Assembly: GCA_024681295.1 (NCBI GenBank)
Contig: JAILBC010000085.1
Coordinates: 1-41,135, forward strand
Direction of reading: 5' to 3'
From: Bacteroidales bacterium
GTDB taxonomy: Bacteria; Bacteroidota; Bacteroidia; Bacteroidales; F082
Length of the DNA stretch: 41,135 bases
This document shows, piece by piece, positions 23,444-31,808 of the stretch; the first letter of the stretch is position 1, and each line of letters begins with the position of its first letter. The notes under the pieces are model-generated. The model worked only from the letters and a program-made list of their open reading frames with translations. It searched no databases and had not been told where the DNA came from. Made by a program: the position numbers and the translations under genes.

Positions 23444-23450
23444 CTTAAAT

Positions 23451-23456
23451 CCTCCT
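23451..23456 (-). promoter_or_regulatory. Shine-Dalgarno site for susD
   Basis: AGGAGG on the minus strand, 7 bases from the susD ATG. Most genes in this window have no such site, so this one may raise SusD translation relative to SusC. Confidence 0.65.
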
Positions 23457-23461
23457 AATTT

Positions 23462-26400
23462 TTACAAATTCACCTTCAACGAAACCATCACCGACCTCGT
23501 CCCTGGATATGACCCATACTCCAATCCCTGGGCGTTACCCGATCCTTGGGTGCCCTCCGGATTGATGTTGTCAGGCAAGGTCTTGTAGAAGTAGAACAGG
23601 TCGCGCCCCACCAAGGAGACGGAAGCCTGTTTAAAGAAGTTCTGCTTGTCGAGCAGCTTGCGTGGAAAGTCGTAAGTCAACGAGAGCTCACGCATCTTGA
23701 TCCAAGTATTGTCAACGATACCCGGCGTAGAGATAATCTTGCCCCATCCACCGTAGTTGGGCATGTACTTGTAAAGATAATGCACCACATGCTCGTTCTC
23801 ATAGGCCTCGCCGGTCTCGGTGTTGATGCAGTAACCTGGCAAAATCACACCGTAGTTGCCAAGCAATTCTTCGTTTTCGTAATAGGGCAGGCCGTTGCCT
23901 TCGCGCTCATAAAGCGTCTCGGGACTCTGACCGGTCTGCATGCCTACCACGTAGGAAGCGCAATAAATCTGACCGCCTAACTTGGCATCGACCAAAGCAT
24001 AGAGCGACCAGTTCTTGTAGGATGCCCGCAGATTGACACCTCCCGTGACCCAAGGCGCGCAGTTGCCCACGGGCACACGGTTATCGGTAATCAGATACTC
24101 GGTGCCGGATTCATTCAACAGGGGCATGGGGTTGCCGTCGGCATCGTAGAAAGGACCGACCACCGTGCCGTCCGACATGGTGTATTCATACAGGTAATCC
24201 CAACCGTAGATGGTACCGTACTCCTCTCCTTCTTCCACCGCAATGGCGGGACCGTTGGAACCCCAAATCTCGGAGAGGGTGTACATATTGGCACCTGACA
24301 AGTCAACAATTTTGTTCTTGTTGCGGGCGAAGTTCAAACCTACCTGAACGCCGTGATCCTTGCCGTTGGTAATGTCGTAGGTCATAATGGCCTCGATACC
24401 TTTGTTGGTGACCACACCAGTGTTGATGGTCACATTGGAGGCTCCTGAAGACGGTGCCAGCGGCGATGAGAGGATCTGGTCCCACGAGTAGATGTCGTAA
24501 TAGGTGAAGTCCATGTTGAACCGGGCACCCAACCCCAAGTCGAAACCGGCCTCAAAGGCACGCTGGCGCTGGGGTTTCAACTCCAAAGGCGGCACCGTGG
24601 TGGGCAGCGACGAGGAGAGTTGATGACCAAATGAACCCGTGGTGTAGGTGTAGTTCAACTGGTAAGGCTCGGTGTCGCTAGCCGTCTGGGCCCAGGAGCC
24701 GCGCAACTTCAGGTAGTTGACAGGACCCCAGTTCCAGTTCTTGAAAGCTGAGGTCGGCACGAAACTCAAGGTGGCAGAAGGATAGAAATAACTGTTGTTG
24801 GTGATGGGCAAGGTCGACGACCAGTCGTTGCGGCCGGTGATATCCAAGAAGGCCCAATCGCTGTAACTCAGGTTCAAGAAGGCGTACAGCGAGTTCACCT
24901 GTTTCTCCCATTTCGACTCGCCGAAGACACGCTCAGTGGCCGAGGAATAGTTGTAAATGGTGTAGAGGTTGGCGTAGGCCCAGGTACCCGACGAACCGTT
25001 GATGCCGTCGCGATAGCCGTAGTATTGCTCACCACCAACCGAGAAACGGAAGTTCAGTTTCGAGCCAAACACCTTGTCTTTATAGGCGGTCAACAGGAAG
25101 TCCATGTCGCGAGTCAAGGAACTCGACTTGCTCTTATAGTAGTAGCCGCCCGCCATGCCATCGAGGGTGGTGGGCTTGTTCTTGGTGATATAGTTGTCGT
25201 TGGTCCAGTCCAAGGCAACCTTTCCCGTGGCAGTAAGCCAAGGGGTTACATCATAAAGCAGGCGTACCGAACCGAACATCTTGTCGCGGTCGAGCGTGGT
25301 GTTGTGGTTGTAAAACGTCCAGAAAGTGCTGCTGTAGATGTACATGTAGGGATAGCCCTCGAACTGGTTCATGGTGCCATCGGGGTTCTCGTACGAATTC
25401 ACCTCAAGGCCTTTCCAGCTACGGGGCCAGCTGTAGAGCAGACCCTTGTTGAAGTTGCTGTTCGACTCACCAATCTCAGGGGAGTTCAAGCGATAATAAT
25501 CCAGATAGGTGAAAGCCACATCGACCTTGATCTTCTCTGAGACGTTGATCAACGAACCCACGTTGACGGTAGTCTGCCGCAGGTTGCAGTTGTCAATGAT
25601 GGCGTCGGTCCTCGAGTCGGTGAACGATACACGGATACTGCCGAAGTCACCGGCATTCTGTAACGAGATGTTGTTGTTCAAGGTATGGCCGTTATGGTAC
25701 AGCAGGCTGAGGTTGTCGGGCTGGGGCGAATAGTCGCGAACCACGCCGTCCCACCATAACACGCTCTCGCCATTCATCGCGGGACCCCAGCTCTGGGCAC
25801 CACCGTAATAACCGAAGGTGGTGTTGGTGGGCTCACCTGCTGGACCGTTATCCACACTGTAGATGCCAGGATATTCGTACACCTGGTTGCCGTTCTCGTC
25901 GAACATCCCGTCGATAGGGGTGAGGGTCGGCGTATGGAAGGTGATGGGTCCGCCGGCGCCGTATTTGTTTTGCACGGAACGGTAGAGGTAAGGCTGCGTA
26001 ATCTTGTAAGTGGCGGAATAGCTGATGCCCAAACCACGCTGTTTGCTACCTTTCTTGGTGGTGATGAGCACCACGCCGTTACCGCCGCGTGAGCCGTACA
26101 GAGCTGCTGCGGTGGGTCCTTTCAAGATGTCGATGTTCTCGATATCTTCCTGGTTGATGTTGTTCAGCGCAGTACCCCAGTCGCGTCCGCCGCTCCATTC
26201 GGTCACACCGCCTTCGTTGGTCATCGGCACACCGTCCACCACAATCAGAGGCTGATTGTCGCCAAAAATGCTGTTGTTACCACGGATGGTGATACGCGAC
26301 GAGCCGCCGTCGACGCCAGTAGGATTGATGATCTGCACACCCGCTGAGCGACCACTGAGAGAACTGATCACACTGCCTGAACCTGATTTGGCAATAAGGT

Positions 26401-26785
26401 CGCCGTCAATCTCTTCAGTGGCGTAACCCAACTCTCGTTTCTGACGTTTGATGCCCAAGGCGGTTACGACGACGTCATCAAGCATCTGGGCGTCCTGATC
26501 CAAAGTGACATTGATTTTGTTGCGACCGTTCACTTTGATTTCTTGGGAGACGAAGCCCACAAAACGGAACACTAGCGTTCCTTTAGAATCCACATCGATC
26601 ACATAATTGCCGTCGATGTCGGTGACAGTACCTTCACTGCTGCCTTTGATGGTGACGGTGACACCGGGCATTCCAAGCCCGTCATCACTCGAAATCACCT
26701 TTCCGGTTACTGTGATGTTCTGGGCCAACAAACCCAATGGAAACATCAATACAGTAAAGAAAAATAGTAAAATTCTTTTATTCAT
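23462..26785 (-). CDS. susC-like: SusC/RagA-like TonB-dependent outer-membrane transporter
   Basis: An 1107-residue SusC-family TonB-dependent transporter and first gene of the operon. Signal peptide ends GLLA with Gln at +1. A carboxypeptidase-regulatory-like beta domain (about 24-100, VTGKVISSDDGLGMPGVTV) is followed by the linker DDVVVTALGIKRQKRELGYA and the plug (VSSLSGRSAGVQI-like region, RGNNSI, PLIVVDGVPM, GPTAAALYGSRGGNGVVLITT). The rest is the 22-strand barrel, ending GTRSVMVSLKVNL. With SusD it would import the product of the surface PNGase-like enzymes, energised by TonB. No regulator such as a hybrid two-component system or ECF sigma/anti-sigma pair lies next to it. Confidence 0.93.
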   Translation of the reverse strand: MNKRILLFFFTVLMFPLGLLAQNITVTGKVISSDDGLGMPGVTVTIKGSSEGTVTDIDGNYVIDVDSKGTLVFRFVGFVSQEIKVNGRNKINVTLDQDAQMLDDVVVTALGIKRQKRELGYATEEIDGDLIAKSGSGSVISSLSGRSAGVQIINPTGVDGGSSRITIRGNNSIFGDNQPLIVVDGVPMTNEGGVTEWSGGRDWGTALNNINQEDIENIDILKGPTAAALYGSRGGNGVVLITTKKGSKQRGLGISYSATYKITQPYLYRSVQNKYGAGGPITFHTPTLTPIDGMFDENGNQVYEYPGIYSVDNGPAGEPTNTTFGYYGGAQSWGPAMNGESVLWWDGVVRDYSPQPDNLSLLYHNGHTLNNNISLQNAGDFGSIRVSFTDSRTDAIIDNCNLRQTTVNVGSLINVSEKIKVDVAFTYLDYYRLNSPEIGESNSNFNKGLLYSWPRSWKGLEVNSYENPDGTMNQFEGYPYMYIYSSTFWTFYNHNTTLDRDKMFGSVRLLYDVTPWLTATGKVALDWTNDNYITKNKPTTLDGMAGGYYYKSKSSSLTRDMDFLLTAYKDKVFGSKLNFRFSVGGEQYYGYRDGINGSSGTWAYANLYTIYNYSSATERVFGESKWEKQVNSLYAFLNLSYSDWAFLDITGRNDWSSTLPITNNSYFYPSATLSFVPTSAFKNWNWGPVNYLKLRGSWAQTASDTEPYQLNYTYTTGSFGHQLSSSLPTTVPPLELKPQRQRAFEAGFDLGLGARFNMDFTYYDIYSWDQILSSPLAPSSGASNVTINTGVVTNKGIEAIMTYDITNGKDHGVQVGLNFARNKNKIVDLSGANMYTLSEIWGSNGPAIAVEEGEEYGTIYGWDYLYEYTMSDGTVVGPFYDADGNPMPLLNESGTEYLITDNRVPVGNCAPWVTGGVNLRASYKNWSLYALVDAKLGGQIYCASYVVGMQTGQSPETLYEREGNGLPYYENEELLGNYGVILPGYCINTETGEAYENEHVVHYLYKYMPNYGGWGKIISTPGIVDNTWIKMRELSLTYDFPRKLLDKQNFFKQASVSLVGRDLFYFYKTLPDNINPEGTQGSGNAQGLEYGSYPGTRSVMVSLKVNL

Positions 26786-26837
26786 AAATATAATATTAAT
26801 TCCTTAAAAATGGGTTAGATTTCATTTTTTTACGATA

Positions 26838-26845
26838 CAAATATA
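26838..26845 (-). promoter_or_regulatory. -7 promoter box of the susC operon
   Basis: On the minus strand this reads TATATTTG, matching TAnnTTTG, 52 bases before the susC start. No good -33 TTTG is present, which might mean an activator is needed. It lies back to back with the promoter of the zinc-ribbon gene. Confidence 0.55.
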
Positions 26846-26864
26846 AGAAAAATGAGATTTTTAG

Positions 26865-26872
26865 TAAATTTG
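26865..26872 (+). promoter_or_regulatory. -7 promoter box of the zinc-ribbon membrane protein gene
   Basis: TAAATTTG, 22 bases before the ATG at 26895, divergent from the susC promoter in a 109-base intergenic gap. Confidence 0.6.
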
Positions 26873-26894
26873 CCATCATTTAAATTTCACTATT

Positions 26895-27989
26895 ATGACA
26901 GAAGAAGAAATCTATACCAAGCAAGAAGTCACTGAAAAAGAAACCGATAAAAAATGCCCGAATTGCGGTGCCACCGTTACTTTCGATCCAGGCTCAGGAA
27001 AGATGCATTGCGACTATTGCGGCTACAGCTGCGATCTGCCAGCACCCGAAAACGGCCAGGAAGTCTGCGAAATGGACTTCGACTCGGCGGTGAACACTGA
27101 GAGTTGCGAATGGGGCGTCGAAAAGAAGTCGGTGGAATGTAAGAGTTGCGGCGCAGTGAGCATCTACGATGCCTTGGAGACCGCCGCCGTCTGTCCCTTC
27201 TGCGGCTCCACCCAGGTGATGCCAGCCGCTACCGACAAGACCATTGCCCCTGGCGGCGTGTGTCCCTTCACCGTCACCAAAGAGACTGCGGGCGAAAAAT
27301 TCACCAAATGGCTTAAACGCAAATGGTTCACCCCGAAGAAAGCCAAACAAAACGCCAATCCCGAAGCCTTCAAGGGCGTGTATCTGCCTTATTGGACCTA
27401 CGACGCACAGACTACCAACAACTTCACCGCTAGGGCAGGCTACGATCGCAAGGTGAGGAAAAAGGATGGTTCCTACGAGACAGAAACCACTTGGCGCTAT
27501 GTCAGCGGCGTGTATCAAGAATTCATCGACGACCAGACCGTGATGGCTTCCAAACGCCACGAGAAGTCGGGAGTGCAAGAGTGCGGACCTTTCAAACTCT
27601 CCAAACTCATCCCTTACGACCCCAAGGTACTCGCTGGCTTTGTGGCTGAACGCTACTCCATAGGACTTAAAGACGGTTGGGAGATTGCCAAGACCTCCAT
27701 CCAGTCGAAACTCAGATCCAGCATCGAAACCCACGTGAAGGCCCACTGGAGCGCTGACCGCGTGAGCAGTGTCTCATTCTCCACACTCTATAGCAACATC
27801 ACCTATAAGTATATCCTGGTACCCGTTTGGATTTCTTCCTTTAAATACAAGGAGAAGACCTATCAGTTTGCTGTCAACGGACAAACCGGCAAGGTGGGCG
27901 GCAAAGCACCTGTCTCTGCACTCCGCGTGATCCTGGCCGTCCTAATCGGCATCGGAATCCTCGTAGGACTCTATTTCTTGTTAAGATAA
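26895..27989 (+). CDS. Zinc-ribbon protein with C-terminal membrane anchor
   Basis: A 364-residue protein with no signal peptide. Two zinc ribbons are formed by four CxxC pairs: Cys21/24 with Cys39/42, and Cys82/85 with Cys100/103. The central region (about 125-335) is a soluble domain of unknown fold with PYWTYDAQTT and YKYILVPVWI. A hydrophobic segment at about 342-363 (LRVILAVLIGIGILVGLYFL) anchors the C-terminus, so the ribbons should be cytoplasmic. Such proteins are often annotated as TFIIB-type zinc-ribbon or primosomal-like membrane proteins; the function is unknown. It converges on the LutB-like gene with no base between the two stop codons. Confidence 0.72.
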   Translation: MTEEEIYTKQEVTEKETDKKCPNCGATVTFDPGSGKMHCDYCGYSCDLPAPENGQEVCEMDFDSAVNTESCEWGVEKKSVECKSCGAVSIYDALETAAVCPFCGSTQVMPAATDKTIAPGGVCPFTVTKETAGEKFTKWLKRKWFTPKKAKQNANPEAFKGVYLPYWTYDAQTTNNFTARAGYDRKVRKKDGSYETETTWRYVSGVYQEFIDDQTVMASKRHEKSGVQECGPFKLSKLIPYDPKVLAGFVAERYSIGLKDGWEIAKTSIQSKLRSSIETHVKAHWSADRVSSVSFSTLYSNITYKYILVPVWISSFKYKEKTYQFAVNGQTGKVGGKAPVSALRVILAVLIGIGILVGLYFLLR

Positions 27990-29345
27990 CTACTCTTTAG
28001 TCTTCTGGTTAAATGACTTCGGAGCAAACTCAGGCATGAAGCGCTTAGTAAATGCGCTCTTGTTCACCAATTGCTTGTATTCCAACTTCTTGAGCCACTG
28101 CGGACAGTCCATCTTTTTGCGCGACTTGCAGTGACCAATCATCGACTTCATCAAAGCCTCGTATTTGGCATCGCCAATACGCTTCTCGGCAATGATGCGC
28201 CGATTCTCTATCATCAAGTCCTGAATCGGAATCTTCACCGGACACACCTCTGAACAACGTCCACAAAGCGAACATAAAGTGGTGAAATGTTGAAACTCCT
28301 TCAGTCCGTACATCAAGGGAGCCATCACCGTGCCGATGGGTCCGATATAAGGCGTCCCATACGTAATGCCTCCAATATTCTTGTAAATAGGACAAACACT
28401 CACGCAGGCACCACATTGGATGCACGACAGCGACTGGCGGATGACTTCATTCCCCAACAAATCTGTACGCCCATTGTCCAATAAAATGACTACTGTCTGA
28501 CACTTACCGTCACTGTTTTTGGCAGGTCCGCTAATGATGGTGTTCACCGCAGTCATCTCTTTGCCTGTGGCATGGGCCGAGGTCAGCGGAAGCAGGATGC
28601 TCAAGTCCTCCATCGACGAAATCACCTTGTCGATGCCAGCCACCACAATGTGGATCCTGGCCTCAGCACATGATTTCACAATGTTGCCTTCGTTTTCGGT
28701 AAGTACCACGCCGCCAACATCTGACAATAGGAAACTGGCACCAGTGAGGCATACCTGGGCCTTTTTGATATCCTGGTTGATCTGATGACGGATAAAGTTC
28801 ACCATCTGCTTGGAAGTGCTGCCCAACTTCAGTTTGTAACGCTCGTTCAAAATCCCGTTGATTTCCTCTTTCGAAAGGTTTATTGTAGGAAACACCGGAT
28901 GATACGAACTTTGGTCTGCGGCTTTGAGGATAAACCTCGCCACCGAAGTTTCATATAAGGGAACTCTCTTGAGCTTCAGATAATCGTTTATCTCAATCTC
29001 ATCGAGGGCAGTGGAGTTGGTACGGGCTACACCATGGATATCGCGCTTGTTGACAAGTTCCCAGATCATATCACGGGCATCCTCGGCATCCCGGGCCCAT
29101 AACACGGTGCCTCCGTTTTCTTTGAAACGAGTCTCAAAGTCCACCAGCAGCTTTTCCAAGTTCATCAGCGATTTGTTTCTCAACAGATAAGCCCGCTGAC
29201 GCTCCAGTTCAGCATCACGATAGTTGTTCTTGCTGCTCAAGAAACGCTTCTCGTAACAGCCAGTATTGTAATTCATTTTCTGCCAATGCTCTTCGTTGAA
29301 GGCAATGAGACTGTCACTCTTGAATTTGAGACTACGGTCACTCAT
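27990..29345 (-). CDS. LutB-like iron-sulfur protein with LUD domain
   Basis: A 451-residue cytoplasmic protein of the LutB/YkgF type, part of the LutABC route that oxidises L-lactate to pyruvate in other bacteria. A LUD domain spans about 75-300. Two 4Fe-4S motifs follow, Cys308/311/314/318 (SCIQCGACVSVCPIY) and Cys358/361/364/368 (LCSLCGRCSEVCPV). The segment IGGITYGTPYIGPIGTVMAP is the usual LutB connector. The N-terminal KSKSM-type motif of canonical LutB is ARTNST here, a divergence. No lutA or lutC is in the window, so it may act alone or with partners elsewhere. It follows rpiB by two bases. Confidence 0.82.
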   Translation of the reverse strand: MSDRSLKFKSDSLIAFNEEHWQKMNYNTGCYEKRFLSSKNNYRDAELERQRAYLLRNKSLMNLEKLLVDFETRFKENGGTVLWARDAEDARDMIWELVNKRDIHGVARTNSTALDEIEINDYLKLKRVPLYETSVARFILKAADQSSYHPVFPTINLSKEEINGILNERYKLKLGSTSKQMVNFIRHQINQDIKKAQVCLTGASFLLSDVGGVVLTENEGNIVKSCAEARIHIVVAGIDKVISSMEDLSILLPLTSAHATGKEMTAVNTIISGPAKNSDGKCQTVVILLDNGRTDLLGNEVIRQSLSCIQCGACVSVCPIYKNIGGITYGTPYIGPIGTVMAPLMYGLKEFQHFTTLCSLCGRCSEVCPVKIPIQDLMIENRRIIAEKRIGDAKYEALMKSMIGHCKSRKKMDCPQWLKKLEYKQLVNKSAFTKRFMPEFAPKSFNQKTKE

Positions 29346-29347
29346 AA

Positions 29348-29788
29348 TTAATCAATCTGTTCAATTTTCTCCACCCGTTTGGCGTGGCGGCCACCTTCAA
29401 ACGGAGTGCTTAAAAAGATCTGAACCATACGCCAAGCCTGGTCGAAAGGAATGAAACGACCCGGCAACGACATGATGTTGGCATCGTTATGCTGACGGGC
29501 TAGTTTAGCCAACTCCTCGTTCCAACATAAAGCAGCCCTCACATGGGGATGCTTGTTGGCTGTCATCTGGGCTCCGTTGCCACTGCCACACAAGATGATC
29601 CCTATGGGATATTCTCCTTTCTCAATGGCCTTGGCCAAGGGATGAATCATGTCGGGATAATCCACACTATCGGTTCCGTAGGTGCCATAATCCTTCACTT
29701 CATAACCTGACTCCTGCAGTTTCTCAATCAAAAACTGTTTCATTTCGTAGCCTCCATGATCGGACGCTATAGGAATTATTTGGTTCAT
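29348..29788 (-). CDS. rpiB: Ribose-5-phosphate isomerase B
   Basis: A 146-residue RpiB/LacAB-family sugar-phosphate isomerase interconverting ribose-5-phosphate and ribulose-5-phosphate in the non-oxidative pentose phosphate pathway. Motifs: IASDHGGYEMK at the N-terminus, LCGSGNGAQMTANK with the active-site Cys, the WNEELAKLARQHNDANIMSLPGR segment and GGRHAKRV near the end. The start at 29788 is preferred over ATGs at 29803 and 29842: the -7 box TACCTTTG sits at 29814-29821, so 29842 is upstream of transcription and 29803 would be almost leaderless, while 29788 follows an AGAGG site. Transcribed with the LutB-like gene two bases downstream. Confidence 0.93.
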   Translation of the reverse strand: MNQIIPIASDHGGYEMKQFLIEKLQESGYEVKDYGTYGTDSVDYPDMIHPLAKAIEKGEYPIGIILCGSGNGAQMTANKHPHVRAALCWNEELAKLARQHNDANIMSLPGRFIPFDQAWRMVQIFLSTPFEGGRHAKRVEKIEQID

Positions 29789-29813
29789 TTTACCTCTGTT
29801 CATAAATATTTGG

Positions 29814-29821
29814 CAAAGGTA
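29814..29821 (-). promoter_or_regulatory. -7 promoter box of rpiB
   Basis: TACCTTTG on the minus strand, with a TTG about 20 bases upstream. It decides the rpiB start, since longer in-frame starts would lie before or at the transcription start. Confidence 0.65.
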
Positions 29822-30228
29822 AATCTTTATCTCAAAATCCACAATAATAACCCTTTATTTATGAATGAATTAACTTTTTCTAACAATCACTCTATAAATT
29901 CTAAATTATTAATTATCAATTACTTATAAACTTATCAACAGTTTATTTGTTGATAAATTCTTATAAATCTCTGAAGGTGGGGATTGGGGTGTTCATTTCT
30001 TTTTTTTCCTCTTTTTTCAAACCCGTTTTGATGAGTTATCAACAAATTTTGCTGACCAGTGAAAAATACTAAAAGGCTCAAAAACAAATCCTAAACTAAT
30101 CCAAAAAAAAGTTTTGCAACAATCAACAACCTTCATTAATAATTCATCCAATTTTTCTTTAAAAATTTTGATGAACATTGTATGGTGAGCGGTTGAAAAC
30201 CGATGGGGCTTGCTTCGAACTTTTTTAC
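29822..30228. other. Long AT-rich intergenic region with three TTATCAACA sites
   Basis: About 400 bases without a gene between the divergent rpiB and MORN genes. TTATCAACA occurs at 29932-29940, inverted at 29948-29956 (7-base spacing), and again at 30036-30044, next to a pyrimidine-rich run at about 29999-30019. The motif differs by one base from the DnaA box TTATCCACA. It could be an operator or a replication-initiation-type site, or simply AT-rich coincidence; the same nonamer also occurs at 4634-4642. Confidence 0.4.
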
Positions 30229-30236
30229 TAGTTTTG
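30229..30236 (+). promoter_or_regulatory. -7 promoter box of the MORN-repeat gene
   Basis: TAGTTTTG with a TTG 16 bases upstream. It lies 22 bases before the ATG at 30258 and downstream of the longer in-frame start at 30210, which is therefore rejected. Confidence 0.6.
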
Positions 30237-30257
30237 CATTCTGAATCAAACGGAAAT

Positions 30258-31736
30258 ATGAAGTTCAAAAAATACCTTATTATATTCATTTTCATTGGCT
30301 TAAGTATGATGCTTGAAGGTCAGACTGAATACAAAGTATTCAGGTATCCCAACGATAGCATCTCCAGCGAAGGTACCATGCGTGATGGCAAACCTGATGG
30401 CTACTGGAAGACCTATTACGAGAACGGTCTCCTAAAATCGGAAGGCAACCGCAAGGACTTTCTCTTGGACGGACTCTGGGTGTTTTATTCTGAAGAAGGC
30501 GACACTACTTTGGCGGTCCATTACCAACGTGACCTGAAAAATGGCCAGCGCAAGGTTTACCTCTCCGATGAAATCCAGGAAGACGAATTCAAGAATGACC
30601 TCCGTGTAGGTCAAAGTAAGCGTTACGACCGTCGCTATCATCTCTTGCAGGTCATCCCCATCAAAGACGGTTACGAACATGGCATCTCACCCGTGTATGA
30701 CACTACGGGTTGTCTCATCGAAATCATCACTTACAAAAAAGGATTTCTCAATACTCGTGAGGTGCTTAACCGTTATGACGCACAGGGTCGCAAACACGGT
30801 TACTGGAAGGAATTTTACGATAATTTTGAGTTGAAATGGGAGCAGTATTATAAGCATGGCCTCCGCGAAGGCTATTATAAAGAGTATGACGAAAAGGGTA
30901 ACTTGAAAAAGATCACCAAATATGTGAACGACGTGGAGCAGATAGTGGAGAGTGAGACCAAGCCTCTCCAAATGCAGCATGAATATTATCCCAATGGTCG
31001 CATCAAGCGTGAGGCCTCGTTCCGTGGCGGTAAACGTGAAGGTACCTGGCGTGAGTTCGATGAGGACGGCAATGTAATCAGCTCGCAGATTTATCAAAAT
31101 GGTCGTCTGGTTCAATCCGGAGTGATGGATACCGATGGTACCCGTCGTGGTGAATGGGTGGAATTGTACCCCGACAGTACCTTGCGTGCCAAAGGACTAT
31201 TCATTAACGGGAAACGCTCTGGAGAATGGAAGTTCTATTTTCCCGGTGAGGTATTGGAACAAGTGGGAGAATACAAGGAAGGCATGCTCGATGGTACCTG
31301 GACTTGGTATTTCCCTGATGGTAAGGTGCAAAAACAGGAAGACTTCTTTGAGAACCTGCCGGAAGGCAAATATGTGGAGTATGACGAAAAAGGCAACCTC
31401 ATCGCTTCTGGATCTTACTTCGAGGGCATGAAATCAGGGAAATGGAAAGAAGTCTCCGGCGATGTAACCTCCGAAGGAGAGTACCGTAACGACCGTCAGG
31501 TAGGGGAGTGGGTGAGTTATTATGCCAACGGCAAAACCGCTTTTAAAGGATCTTTCAAAGGCGGTTACCCCGATGGGGAGCATTATTACTATTACCCCAA
31601 CGGTCGTATTCGCGAGATTCAGTCCTACTCTGGCGGCATCCGCAACGGTATTTGGAAGAAGTTCCTCGACACCGGCGAGCTCTTCCTCGAAGAGAAATAC
31701 GAACAAGACAAAGACGAAATATTATTAGATAATTAA
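30258..31736 (+). CDS. Exported MORN_2-repeat protein
   Basis: A 492-residue protein with signal peptide ending MMLEG and Gln at +1. Nearly all of the mature part consists of ~23-residue MORN-variant repeats of the type (Y/F)xNGxxxxxGxYxxGxxxGxW (GKPDGYWKTYYENG, GKREGTWREFDEDG, GKRSGEWKFYFPGE, GIRNGIWKKFLDTG), about a dozen or more units. Such repeats form extended beta-hairpin stacks. Databases often label them YwqK-family antitoxins, but no toxin partner is adjacent and the export signal argues against that name. A role in the envelope is inferred only from the signal peptide. Confidence 0.8.
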   Translation: MKFKKYLIIFIFIGLSMMLEGQTEYKVFRYPNDSISSEGTMRDGKPDGYWKTYYENGLLKSEGNRKDFLLDGLWVFYSEEGDTTLAVHYQRDLKNGQRKVYLSDEIQEDEFKNDLRVGQSKRYDRRYHLLQVIPIKDGYEHGISPVYDTTGCLIEIITYKKGFLNTREVLNRYDAQGRKHGYWKEFYDNFELKWEQYYKHGLREGYYKEYDEKGNLKKITKYVNDVEQIVESETKPLQMQHEYYPNGRIKREASFRGGKREGTWREFDEDGNVISSQIYQNGRLVQSGVMDTDGTRRGEWVELYPDSTLRAKGLFINGKRSGEWKFYFPGEVLEQVGEYKEGMLDGTWTWYFPDGKVQKQEDFFENLPEGKYVEYDEKGNLIASGSYFEGMKSGKWKEVSGDVTSEGEYRNDRQVGEWVSYYANGKTAFKGSFKGGYPDGEHYYYYPNGRIREIQSYSGGIRNGIWKKFLDTGELFLEEKYEQDKDEILLDN

Positions 31737-31741
31737 TTTAC

Positions 31742-31786
31742 GGCCCGAAGGGCCAATAATCTTCTAGCCCAGGGCAACGTCCTGGG
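31742..31786 (+). repeat. Bipartite REP-like palindrome, copy 2
   Basis: GGCCC-GAA-GGGCC (31742-31754), then AATAATCTTCTAG and CCCAGG...CCTGGG (31768-31786). It is in the opposite orientation to the copy at 11150-11194 and sits between the MORN gene and the LD-carboxypeptidase gene. Confidence 0.8.
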
Positions 31787-31808
31787 TAAACGATAACCCC
31801 ACCCTCCC

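Noticed and set aside
26994-27746. 250-codon minus-strand frame opposite the zinc-ribbon gene
   Set aside because: The plus-strand gene has four CxxC motifs, a promoter and a membrane segment; the antisense frame has a Gly/Val/Phe-rich shadow composition.
29789-29842. Longer N-terminus for RpiB (start at 29842)
   Set aside because: The extra codons lie across the -7 box, and the sequence MDFEIKIYLCQIF is not part of the RpiB family.
30258-31736. MORN-repeat protein as a YwqK-type antitoxin
   Set aside because: It has a signal peptide and no adjacent toxin candidate, so a toxin-antitoxin role is not supported.
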